DNA from: Leptospiraceae bacterium
GTDB taxonomy: Bacteria; Spirochaetota; Leptospiria; Leptospirales; Leptospiraceae
Direction: 5' to 3'
Assembly: GCA_947458405.1 (NCBI GenBank)
Contig: CANGZW010000021.1
Span: forward strand, 1-39,066
Length of the DNA stretch: 39,066 nucleotides
Shown piece by piece: positions 6,998-14,705 of this stretch (the first letter of the stretch is position 1; every line of letters starts with the position of its first letter). The notes under the pieces were generated by a model, which had not been told where the DNA came from, did no database searches, and worked only from the letters and a program-made list of their open reading frames with translations. Made by a program: the position numbers and the translations under genes.

Positions 6998-7402
6998 ATG
7001 AAAATATTCTTACTAGATAAAATAGATAAAAAAATACTACTCCTAGATAGCTTGGGAGCGTTACTAACAGCAATCAATTTATTGGTTATCCCACTTCTTG
7101 AGAGCTATACAGGAATACCAAGAGATATTGCTATAATTTTGGTTCCACTCCCAATTCTATATTCTATTTTTTCTTTTTTATCCTATAAATTTGGTAATCA
7201 TAACTGGAGATCGTTGTTAAAAATGATTGCAATCGCTAATTTAATTTATTGCTGTCTTACACTTTATGTAACTTGGATTAATTTCGATACGTTTAAAATT
7301 TTAGGAATTATATATTTTATTGTTGAGATAATTATTATTATAATACTTGCAACTTTAGAATTAAAAATTGCTATAAATCATAATGAACTAAAAAATAAAT
7401 AA
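6998..7402 (+). CDS. Small four-helix membrane protein
   Basis: About 134 residues with four hydrophobic segments: near LLLDSLGALLTAINLLVIPLL, IAIILVPLPILYSIFSFL, LLKMIAIANLIYCCLTLYV and ILGIIYFIVEIIIIIILATL. The pattern matches small uncharacterised inner-membrane proteins. ATG 6998 is used; an in-frame TTG at 6989 adds three residues. No clear ribosome site is visible for either. Function is unknown. Confidence 0.6.
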   Translation: MKIFLLDKIDKKILLLDSLGALLTAINLLVIPLLESYTGIPRDIAIILVPLPILYSIFSFLSYKFGNHNWRSLLKMIAIANLIYCCLTLYVTWINFDTFKILGIIYFIVEIIIIIILATLELKIAINHNELKNK

Positions 7403-7553
7403 AATTTTATTTACAAAAAAATATCATATATATTGAAATCCACTCGGAACTTTTAGATTTTATTATGATTACAAATTTAAAAAACATGAATTGATGTCTA
7501 AAAAGTCATTAACTTTGATTGACTAAATATGACCATTGTAGTTACATAAAATT

Positions 7554-7850
7554 ATGATTTCCGTAGGTATTAGAGAGTTAAAATCACATTTAAGCCAATA
7601 CATAGAATTGGTAAAAAATGGAGAGAATATTATAATTACTGAGCACAACAAGGTTGTTGCTGAGCTAAAGACTCCTGAACCAAACAAGGCTCAGGAAAAT
7701 GAAGTACAGAAAATTTTGAATAAATTAATGGATGAGGGTAAAATTATTCCCGCTAAGAGAAAAAAGGAAATTATTTCTACTAAGGGTAAATCCTTAACGA
7801 AACAAAAGGAATGGTGGGGTTTGTATCAAAACTCCAAAGAGGAACTATAA
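7554..7850 (+). CDS. Phd/YefM-type antitoxin
   Basis: A 98-residue antitoxin beginning ISVGIRELKSHLSQYIELVK, the Phd/YefM DNA-binding fold, followed by GENIIITEHNKVVAELK. The C-terminal part (KGKSLTKQKEWWGLY) would bind the toxin. It lies 8 bases before a PIN-domain gene, a usual pairing. TTGACT at 7519-7524 is a -35 candidate, but the matching -10 is weak; no Shine-Dalgarno sequence precedes the ATG, as in the other TA modules here. Confidence 0.85.
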   Translation: MISVGIRELKSHLSQYIELVKNGENIIITEHNKVVAELKTPEPNKAQENEVQKILNKLMDEGKIIPAKRKKEIISTKGKSLTKQKEWWGLYQNSKEEL

Positions 7851-7858
7851 TCTATTAA

Positions 7859-8296
7859 ATGATACAGTATATAGAATCAAGTTTACTCTTATCATTGATT
7901 TTAGAGGATGAATTCCAAGAAAAAGCCTCAATTATCTGGAATCAAAAACATGAAAATGTAAGTTCCATTCTTACATCAATAGAGACTACCATTGTTGTAA
8001 GACGTTTTTTCAAATTAAATAAAAGTAAATTGCCCCAAAATTGGCTTTCAAAAAATGAAAAAAAGCTGAAAGAATTACTCTCCGAATGCTCGCTTGTCAA
8101 AATTGATGAGAGTATTCTTTCTATACTTGAATTAAAAAAAGATATCTCAGAATGTCGATCTTTAGACGCTATTCATATAGCTACAGCAATTTTCTTAAAA
8201 AACTATTTCAATGAATCAAAATTGCTTTTCTATAGCTTTGATAAAAGAGTCAACGAAGTAGCAAAAAAATTTGGCTTAAAACCGCTAGATGTATAA
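7859..8296 (+). CDS. PIN-domain ribonuclease toxin (VapC-like)
   Basis: A 145-residue PIN-domain protein, predicted to be a Mg2+-dependent RNase. Visible family positions are the N-terminal MIQYIESSLLL, the middle Glu in TSIETT, SLDAIHIATAIF and YSFDKRVNEVAKKFGL near the end. The first acidic residue, normally Asp in YLDTS, is Glu6 here; activity may be altered. The start ATG lies 8 bases after the antitoxin stop. A decayed paralogous module lies at 16993-17379. Confidence 0.85.
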   Translation: MIQYIESSLLLSLILEDEFQEKASIIWNQKHENVSSILTSIETTIVVRRFFKLNKSKLPQNWLSKNEKKLKELLSECSLVKIDESILSILELKKDISECRSLDAIHIATAIFLKNYFNESKLLFYSFDKRVNEVAKKFGLKPLDV

Positions 8297-8309
8297 CAAG
8301 GAATAAACC

Positions 8310-8762
8310 ATGAAACAAGATAAAATCACCCCAGCACTATGGTATCACACTAGTGATGGAAAAATAGAGCATGTAATTAATTATTACAAATCCATTTTTA
8401 AAAATAAATTTAAATCTGAAAGCATAATCCCACTTGGAAAAACGCCAAGCGGATATGCTGAAATGTGTAACATCCAATTTTTTGGAAATAAATATTTAAT
8501 TATGAGCACCTCCATTGAGCATCACAAATTCAATGATACTTTTGCCATCGTACTTCATTGCAAAGACCAATCTGAAATTGATAAATATTGGGATTATTTC
8601 ACAAAAGAGGGAAAGGAAGCTATGTGTGGATGGTGCGAGGATAAATTTGGATTGAGATGGCAAATCATCCCGAAAAATATGGGTAAACTGATGAGTAAGA
8701 CAGGAGCAACAGAAGTGATGATGAAACAAAGAAAAATTATAATAGAGGAATATTGTAAGTAA
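8310..8762 (+). CDS. VOC/PhnB-like protein
   Basis: A 150-residue protein of the PhnB-like branch of the vicinal oxygen chelate (glyoxalase/bleomycin resistance) superfamily: ALWYHTSDGKIEHVINYYKS at the start, a CNIQFFGNKYLIMST strand, and CGWCEDKFGLRWQIIPKNMG, where the family has the GWxxDxFGxxWQI motif. Such proteins are often annotated as 3-demethylubiquinone methyltransferase-like, without proof. AAGGA at 8299-8303 gives a good ribosome site. A second VOC gene follows 4 bases later, so the two form an operon. Confidence 0.8.
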   Translation: MKQDKITPALWYHTSDGKIEHVINYYKSIFKNKFKSESIIPLGKTPSGYAEMCNIQFFGNKYLIMSTSIEHHKFNDTFAIVLHCKDQSEIDKYWDYFTKEGKEAMCGWCEDKFGLRWQIIPKNMGKLMSKTGATEVMMKQRKIIIEEYCK

Positions 8763-8766
8763 TCAA

Positions 8767-9195
8767 ATGGCACAGATCAACCCACACATTAACTTCAATG
8801 GAAATGCCGAAGAAGCATTCAATTTTTATAAATCAATCTTTGGAGGAGACTTTGCTAAAGTTACCCGTTTAAAAGAAATCTCCAGTCCAGATTTTCCTGT
8901 ACCGGAAAGTGATGCAGAAAAAATATTGCACATCTCTTTGCCCATAGGTAAAAATAAATTAATAGGAAATGATGTTCCTTCCTTTTTAGGAAGTGTGAAT
9001 GAAAATGAAAACAGATCTAAGATATCTATCAGTGCGGAAAGTCGTGAAGAAGCTGATAAATTATTCCATGGGCTATCAAATGGTGGATCGGTTGAAATGC
9101 CCATGGAAGATAGTCCCTGGGGAGTTTACTTCGGAATGTTCCGAGATAAATATGGTATTGAATGGATCATAGAATTTGAAACAAAATATGTATGA
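8767..9195 (+). CDS. VOC/PhnB-like protein
   Basis: A 142-residue VOC-fold protein: MAQINPHINFNGNAEEAFNF and YKSIFGGDF at the N-terminus, the LPIGKNKLIGND strand, and the DSPWGVYFGMFRDKYGIEW motif near the C-terminus that is diagnostic for PhnB-like proteins. Substrate is unknown. The gene begins 4 bases after its paralogue's stop and overlaps the acetyltransferase gene by 4 bases (ATGA), so the three are probably translated from one mRNA. Confidence 0.85.
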   Translation: MAQINPHINFNGNAEEAFNFYKSIFGGDFAKVTRLKEISSPDFPVPESDAEKILHISLPIGKNKLIGNDVPSFLGSVNENENRSKISISAESREEADKLFHGLSNGGSVEMPMEDSPWGVYFGMFRDKYGIEWIIEFETKYV

Positions 9196-9782
9196 CAGAA
9201 AAAGATAAAATGTTAGCAGGCTTCCCCTACGATTGTAGTGATAAAGAATTACTGGATCGATGGCATAAAGCTAAATCCTTACTTTTAGAATACAATACAA
9301 CCTCATCAATTGATAAAGATAAATTGGATTCAATCCTGTATCAACTCTTAGGAAAAAGAGGAAAAAATCTATGGATTACAGCACCCTTCTTCTGCGATTA
9401 TGGTGATAATATTGAAATAGGTGAAAATTCCGAGATAAATTATAATTGTGTATTTCTAGATTGCAATCGAATAACTATCGGTAAAAATGCTCTGATCGGA
9501 CCGGCTGTTCAAATATATACAGCATTCCATCCATCTAAAGCAAGTGATAGAATCCAAGAAGAGAAATTTGAAAACGATACAAAAATGATCTATTGTAAGA
9601 CACAATCATCCCCTATAGTTATTGGAGATAATGTTTGGATTGGAGGCGGATCTATTTTATTACCAGGTGTAGAAATTGGTCAAAATGTTACAATTGGTGC
9701 TGGTAGCGTTGTTGTAAAATCGATTCCAAGTGATACACTAGCATTCGGTAATCCATGTATTCCAATAAAATCATTAAAATAG
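9192..9782 (+). CDS. NodL/Maa-type sugar O-acetyltransferase
   Basis: A 196-residue left-handed beta-helix acyltransferase. The N-terminal Mac domain begins KDKMLAGFPYDCSDKELL. Hexapeptide repeats follow (IEIGENSEINYNCVFLDC, ITIGKNALIGPAVQ, VIGDNVWIGGGSILLPGVEI, VTIGAGSVVVKSI). His113 in YTAFHP is the expected catalytic base. The enzyme would move acetyl from acetyl-CoA to a hydroxyl of a sugar or similar acceptor, in the cytoplasm. Length fits maltose or galactoside acetyltransferases (about 180-200). It overlaps the VOC gene upstream. Confidence 0.85.
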   Translation: MTEKDKMLAGFPYDCSDKELLDRWHKAKSLLLEYNTTSSIDKDKLDSILYQLLGKRGKNLWITAPFFCDYGDNIEIGENSEINYNCVFLDCNRITIGKNALIGPAVQIYTAFHPSKASDRIQEEKFENDTKMIYCKTQSSPIVIGDNVWIGGGSILLPGVEIGQNVTIGAGSVVVKSIPSDTLAFGNPCIPIKSLK

Positions 9783-9840
9783 AATAGACTAAAAATATTG
9801 TGGTCAAGTAAAATAATTTTATGAAAACAATTCCAATTCC

Positions 9841-10683
9841 TCAAATTATATTTATCCATGATAACATATCACTAGCAACATCTTTCCAATTGGGTTCCGA
9901 TTGAAATGTATGACTCATCCCGGGGAAAATTCGATAGGGAGCCTGTATTGCACTAGCGGAACGCTCAACTTCACTGGCGGGAATGATGTGATCTCCCTCT
10001 GCGCCCCAGAAATGAACGGGGCAGGGAAAAGATTTTTCAACCTCCGACTGATGAAATAGACTCTGTATGAGCACTGATATAGATTCAGCCTGTAATCTTC
10101 CTGTAAATTCATTTCGGATTTCCTGTGCCACGTCTTCCGAGTAAATCCCTATTGGTGCATCTGCCAGTCTTGAAATCCTTGGCTCCAAAGTAATCATAGC
10201 AAGTTTGAGTAAACTGAGTGGTGATTTCAATGCTAAAGACAAAGTACTACGAGCCATCCCATCGATTGGTATGGGTGCTAACAATGCCAATGCCTTTACA
10301 GGGACCTGCAATGCAGTACGCTGTGCGATAAGCCCTCCTAGAGAATGTGCAACCAATATAGGTGGAGTGTCAAATTGTGAAATCGCCGTCATCAAGTCTC
10401 TATCAAAATCACTAACACCCCGTTGCCAGAGATCCCATCCGCGCCACCCGTGACTTCTAAAGCTCATGGCGGCCACATTATAGCCTTCACTATGGAAATA
10501 TTCTAAAAAATTACCCTTCCAAATCCAAGCCCCGGAGAAAGAACCCGGAACAAACAAAATCGGCGGACGCTTGGAACTTTTATGATTCAGTCTTATCTTT
10601 ATAGGTCCTTCTTGGTTCTCAAACTCATCGGTAATCTGAGGTGAAAGTAGTGTGTTTATATTTAAAAATTCCAAAGGATTCAA
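9841..10683 (-). CDS. Alpha/beta-fold hydrolase, high G+C
   Basis: A 280-residue alpha/beta hydrolase. The oxyanion region is FVPGSFSGAWIW, the nucleophile elbow is AHSLGG with Ser114, the acid is Asp231 in GAEGDHIIP, and the base is His258 in GMSHTF, so the triad is complete. Substrate is unknown. It is the only minus-strand gene in the first 19 kb. Its base composition differs: two 60-base lines inside it (from 9961 and 10441) count to about 57% and 50% G+C, against about a third around it. This suggests a recent transfer from a higher-G+C donor. Confidence 0.8.
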   Translation of the reverse strand: MNPLEFLNINTLLSPQITDEFENQEGPIKIRLNHKSSKRPPILFVPGSFSGAWIWKGNFLEYFHSEGYNVAAMSFRSHGWRGWDLWQRGVSDFDRDLMTAISQFDTPPILVAHSLGGLIAQRTALQVPVKALALLAPIPIDGMARSTLSLALKSPLSLLKLAMITLEPRISRLADAPIGIYSEDVAQEIRNEFTGRLQAESISVLIQSLFHQSEVEKSFPCPVHFWGAEGDHIIPASEVERSASAIQAPYRIFPGMSHTFQSEPNWKDVASDMLSWINII

Positions 10684-11120
10684 TTATAGCCTCTCTTTCG
10701 TAAAAGAAATTACTGTTTCAATACGAATTTTGTATTTTGGTAAATTATGGAAGAATATAATTTAAGACAATATCAGGCAAACACCATAGCAAGATATTTT
10801 TAGTGTGTTACCACAATTTACTCGAAAAAAAGTTTATCCTACTTGAACTTATAGTTTGTATATTTGGGAGAGAATAATCTATATGTTTTATACTTAAATT
10901 TCTAATGAATTCCAAAATGAATTAGTTAATCATTGAATAAAATTCATTTTTATAAATACCTAACTGTGAAATTATTTTGTTGCAAAAAACCCCCACAAAG
11001 GTTTTAATATTTTAGTAAAAATGCCTTTTCCCAAATTTCTGATTTGAAAATATGCATTTAAATTAAATAGTTAAAAACTTAAAATACTTTATTCAAAATA
11101 TTTTTAAAACTGGAGCTAAA
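10684..11120. other. 437-base intergenic region
   Basis: A+T-rich region between the divergent hydrolase and repeat-protein genes; it should contain both promoters. A short stem AAAACC/GGTTTT with an 8-base loop lies near 10986-11006, too weak to call. I see no coding remnant. Confidence 0.4.
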
Positions 11121-11471
11121 ATGAAAATAATAATTAAATTTATAATAATTTTATTAACTTTATGTACTACATTGCATGCAGAATGCAAGATTTACAAAGG
11201 GAAATATACTTCCTACTCAAACCAAGTTGCCACTTTCGATAATGGTAAGATTTTCAGAGGAAAAACAAATTCATATTCAAATCAAATTGGAATCATTGAA
11301 GAGGGTAAGATTTACAAAGGTAAAAATACTTCTTATTCAAACCAAGTAGGAATCATTGAAGATGGCAAGATTTACAAAGGAAAATATACCTCCTACTCTA
11401 ATCAAATTGGAATCGTAGATGGTGGTGATGCTTGTGCATCAGCAGGAGCGGCATTTCTTTTTCTTTTATGA
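11121..11471 (+). CDS. Secreted four-repeat protein
   Basis: A 116-residue protein with a signal peptide (residues 1-20, cleavage after LHA) and four 20-residue repeats at 23-42, 43-62, 63-82 and 83-102 on the pattern KIYKGKYTSYSNQVGIIEDG. A short tail with a Cys and a hydrophobic end (AGAAFLFLL) closes it. Each repeat looks like two or three short beta strands, which suggests a small beta-solenoid or flower-like closed fold. CTGGAG (11111-11116) is a good ribosome site. Export to periplasm or outside is likely. Function is unknown. Confidence 0.7.
   Translation: MKIIIKFIIILLTLCTTLHAECKIYKGKYTSYSNQVATFDNGKIFRGKTNSYSNQIGIIEEGKIYKGKNTSYSNQVGIIEDGKIYKGKYTSYSNQIGIVDGGDACASAGAAFLFLL
11187..11426 (+). 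repeat. Four tandem 60-base coding repeats
   Basis: The repeats encode the four 20-residue units of the secreted protein. They differ at scattered positions: unit 1 has ATFDN and unit 2 has FRGKTN, while units 3 and 4 are closest. This points to a duplication history with later divergence rather than very recent expansion. Confidence 0.8.
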
Positions 11472-11508
11472 GTATGACTAGAAAGCTAGAAATAAAAAGA
11501 GGCTAACC

Positions 11509-12138
11509 ATGAAAATGGAACTAAATCCACAGGTTGATAAATACTTAATTGATGGATGTATGCGTTGTAAGTTTGGTGCAACACCAAAGTGCAAAGTCAA
11601 TAGCTGGAAAAAAGAATTAGAACTACTTAGAAAAATTGTGTTAGAAACAGGATTAAAAGAAGAATTAAAATGGGGAGCGCCCATCTACACTCACAATGGT
11701 AAAAATATTGTTTCGGTGGGTGCTTTAAAGGAGTCGGCAACCATTGGTTTTTTCAAAGGAGTCCTGTTGACCGATGAGCATAAAATTTTACAGCAACAAG
11801 GGAACTTACAGTCAGACAGAATTCTAAAGTTCACAAATATTGTAGATATTGAAAAGATAAAAGATATTATAAAATCCTATATAATAGAAGCAATAGCCAT
11901 TGAAGAAAGTGGAAAGAAAGTAGAATTCAAAAAAAATCCCGAACCTATTCCCACTGAGCTCCTACAGGCTTTTGAAGCCGATCCTGCCTTTAAGAAAGCA
12001 TTCTATGCCTTAACACCGGGAAGACAGAGAGGTTATACAATTCACTTTTCACAACCCAAACAAGAACAGACGAGAATCGGACGAATAGAAAAGTGCAAAG
12101 AACAAATTTTTAATGGTGTAGGACTAAATGATAGGTAG
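11509..12138 (+). CDS. YdeI/DUF1801-type protein
   Basis: A 209-residue protein of the YdeI/OmpD-associated group: an N-terminal DUF1801 fold (LKWGAPIYTHNGKNIVSVGALKE, with IGFFKG after it) and a C-terminal helical tail with FEADPAFKKAFYALTPGRQRGY and a QTRIGRIEKC ending, both typical. Members have been linked to bacteriocin or peptide sensitivity in some enterics, but the biochemical role is unclear. ATG 11509 and a second ATG at 11515 are both possible; AGAGGC lies just upstream. It sits among VOC and stress-type cargo genes. Confidence 0.75.
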   Translation: MKMELNPQVDKYLIDGCMRCKFGATPKCKVNSWKKELELLRKIVLETGLKEELKWGAPIYTHNGKNIVSVGALKESATIGFFKGVLLTDEHKILQQQGNLQSDRILKFTNIVDIEKIKDIIKSYIIEAIAIEESGKKVEFKKNPEPIPTELLQAFEADPAFKKAFYALTPGRQRGYTIHFSQPKQEQTRIGRIEKCKEQIFNGVGLNDR

Positions 12139-12168
12139 TGGGTAGTTTTCAAACCAACATAAAAAAAT

Positions 12169-12576
12169 ATGAAACCTAAAATTAACTTTATCACACTTGC
12201 AGTGACAGATCTTAACAAATCAATTGACTTTTACAAAAATGGTTTTGGTTTTCCGTCAAAAGGAATTAGGGACGGCAATGAAGACCATTGTATGTTTGAC
12301 CTTGACGATAAGTTTAGCCTGGTTCTTTATCGGAGACAAGATTTTTTAGCTCTAACAGCTAATCCTAATCAGACAGAAAAATCCGCTGGATTTATTCTAA
12401 GTCATACAGCTCAAAGCAAAGAAGAAGTGGACGAAATTCTTAAGTCCGCTATGAAATTTGGACGAACCCAAATCGGACAGACCAAAGATGAGCCTTGGGG
12501 CTATTCGGTAAATATAACAGACCCAGACGGACACCAATGGGAAATTATTTGTATGACATTTTCCGAGAGTAGCTAA
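12169..12576 (+). CDS. VOC/glyoxalase-like protein
   Basis: A 135-residue glyoxalase/bleomycin-resistance-fold protein: INFITLAVTDLNKSIDFYKN at the N-terminus and WGYSVNITDPDGHQWEI at the C-terminus, the latter giving the usual metal ligand Glu. Substrate is unknown. A 78-base piece of a near-identical gene reappears at 16935-17012, so this gene or its close relative has been copied within the region. It follows the YdeI-like gene by 30 bases. Confidence 0.85.
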   Translation: MKPKINFITLAVTDLNKSIDFYKNGFGFPSKGIRDGNEDHCMFDLDDKFSLVLYRRQDFLALTANPNQTEKSAGFILSHTAQSKEEVDEILKSAMKFGRTQIGQTKDEPWGYSVNITDPDGHQWEIICMTFSESS

Positions 12577-12904
12577 GTACTACAATAGATAAGAAATAAT
12601 GAATCGATGATAGGGTTTAATCACATCTAGAATAGAGACAAGTATTGAATCGAATTAACAAAAGTTTAGAATTAAATTTCTAACAAAGTTATTTATGGAA
12701 AGAGGAAATTTTTAAGTCTTAAATATAGACATTGACAAATCAAATCATTAAGGAATTCTATCATTTGAGTTACCTCAAGCAGAATATCCCTTCTTTAAGA
12801 AACCAACTTTTAGATTAGAAATAAAATTATTAGTAAGTTTTAGTAATCTACCATTTAAAATCAAGTCTAACAAATTACCAAAAAGTACAGATAGGAGTAT
12901 GAAT
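12577..12904. other. 328-base region upstream of the GH15 gene
   Basis: No intact gene. TTGACA occurs at 12732-12737, but no good -10 box lies 16-18 bases on. One frame stays open from about 12771 towards 12900 without a start codon. I see no recognisable protein in it. AGGAG at 12893-12897 is the ribosome site of the GH15 gene. Confidence 0.4.
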
Positions 12905-14689
12905 ATGCATATACCTCACAAATATAATTTAGGTGTCATAGGGAACTGTTCCTACATTGCTTATATAGATAGAAGTGATGCAAATGTAAAATGGTTATCC
13001 TTTCCAAGGTTTGATAGCAGTTGTATATTTGGATCACTATTAGATGAAGAAAAGGGAGGCGAATTTTCGATTACTCCCGTTTCTGAAAATTATTCCTCAA
13101 AGCAATACTATATTGAAAATACAAATATTTTATGTACAGAATTTGAATCATTAGAAGGATCGTTTCGAGTAATTGATGTGGCACCACGTTTTTTCCAATA
13201 TGATCGTTATTATAAACCTTTATTATTAGCAAGAAAAATTGAAGTAATACAAGGGAGACCAGTTATTAAAGTTATCTGTTTACCTATTGGAGAGTATGGA
13301 ACACTTACACCGGAAGCACTCATAGGAAGCAATCATATTCGCTACATGCACATTGGAAACCAAGTAAGGCTAACAACCAATATTCCTATTAATACTATAT
13401 TAGATCAGAGTGCATTCGTTTTAACTGAAAATAAACATCTTGCCTTTTCATATGGAATACCACTTGAAGCACAATTAGAATTTACGATTGATAATTTTAT
13501 AGAGAGAACTAAAAAATATTGGCTGGATTGGGTAAAGACAATGTCAATCCCCTACTTTAGCCAACGAGAAATTATTCGCTCGGCACTTGTTTTGAAAATT
13601 CATCAGTATGAAGATACAGGTGGAATTATTGCGTCTGGAACTACCAGTCTTCCTGAGATTGATAAGGCAGGTAGAAATTGGGATTATAGATATTGTTGGA
13701 TAAGAGATGCCTATTATTCTCTGAATGCATTGAATAATATAGGTCACTTTGAAGAATTAGAAAAATACTTTCAATATATTGAAAACATCGTTGTAAGTGA
13801 AAAGCATAGAATTCAACCATTGTATTCCATTACAGGAGAAAAAATTCTTACAGAAAGAGAAATTCCACTTAGTGGCTACTTAGGAAATAGACCTGTGCGA
13901 ATTGGAAATCAGGCATATACCCATATTCAGAATGATGTATATGGTCAATTATTGGTTAGTCTTTTGCCTATATACATTGATAAGAGATTAAACATAAAAT
14001 CAAATCGTAAAACAAAGGAAATGATTTATTTCTTATTGGATCGGATTGAAATGACTATTGACGAAAAAGATGCTGGGATATGGGAGTTCAGAGATAGAAG
14101 TAATTATTATTGCTATACTCAATTATTTCACTGGGCTGGCAGTAAGGCGGCTTATAGAATTGGTGAATCATTTTCAGATGACAACATGAAAGTAAAAGCA
14201 TCTCTTTTACAAGAAAGAGCAAGTGCAAGAATCGAAAAATGCTATAATCCAAATATAAAAGCGTACACACAAGCAGAGGGCGTAGATGAATTAGATGCAA
14301 GTTGCCTTCAATTAATTTCTATGAACTATTTGTCATACAATTCTCAGAGAGCAAAAGATCATTTAGCCGCATTAGAGAAAGAATTAAAAACAGATCATGG
14401 ACTTTTTTATAGATATAAGCATGAAGATGATTTTGGTAAGCCACAAACAACTTTTTTAATCTGTGCTTTCTGGTATGTGGAAGCCTTAGCATGCGTTGGG
14501 CGAGTAGATGAGGCAGTTAAAAACTATGAAAAATTATTAATGTTATCTAATCATCTCGGTATATTCAGCGAAGATGTTGATTTATATGGTGGACAGTGGG
14601 GAAATTTTCCACAGACCTACAGTCATGTTGGTCTCATGAATGCCGCGTTTCGGATATCGAGAAAATTAGACTTGCCTATATTTTCTTAA
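12905..14689 (+). CDS. GH15 family glucoamylase/trehalase-like enzyme
   Basis: About 594 residues with the bacterial GH15 layout: an N-terminal beta domain (YNLGVIGNCSYIAYIDRSD to about 200) and an (alpha/alpha)6 barrel. Barrel motifs are NWDYRYCWIRDAYYSLNAL, GIWEFRDR with the probable general acid Glu394, and GIFSEDVD with the probable base Glu556, followed by GNFPQTYSHVGLMNAA. The ATG at 12905 is chosen over 12899 because AGGAG (12893-12897) is spaced correctly for it. GH15 includes glucoamylases and trehalases. The trehalose synthase gene 16 bases downstream favours trehalose or a related alpha-glucan as substrate. Confidence 0.85.
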   Translation: MHIPHKYNLGVIGNCSYIAYIDRSDANVKWLSFPRFDSSCIFGSLLDEEKGGEFSITPVSENYSSKQYYIENTNILCTEFESLEGSFRVIDVAPRFFQYDRYYKPLLLARKIEVIQGRPVIKVICLPIGEYGTLTPEALIGSNHIRYMHIGNQVRLTTNIPINTILDQSAFVLTENKHLAFSYGIPLEAQLEFTIDNFIERTKKYWLDWVKTMSIPYFSQREIIRSALVLKIHQYEDTGGIIASGTTSLPEIDKAGRNWDYRYCWIRDAYYSLNALNNIGHFEELEKYFQYIENIVVSEKHRIQPLYSITGEKILTEREIPLSGYLGNRPVRIGNQAYTHIQNDVYGQLLVSLLPIYIDKRLNIKSNRKTKEMIYFLLDRIEMTIDEKDAGIWEFRDRSNYYCYTQLFHWAGSKAAYRIGESFSDDNMKVKASLLQERASARIEKCYNPNIKAYTQAEGVDELDASCLQLISMNYLSYNSQRAKDHLAALEKELKTDHGLFYRYKHEDDFGKPQTTFLICAFWYVEALACVGRVDEAVKNYEKLLMLSNHLGIFSEDVDLYGGQWGNFPQTYSHVGLMNAAFRISRKLDLPIFS

Positions 14690-14705
14690 AGAGTAATACT
14701 GACTG

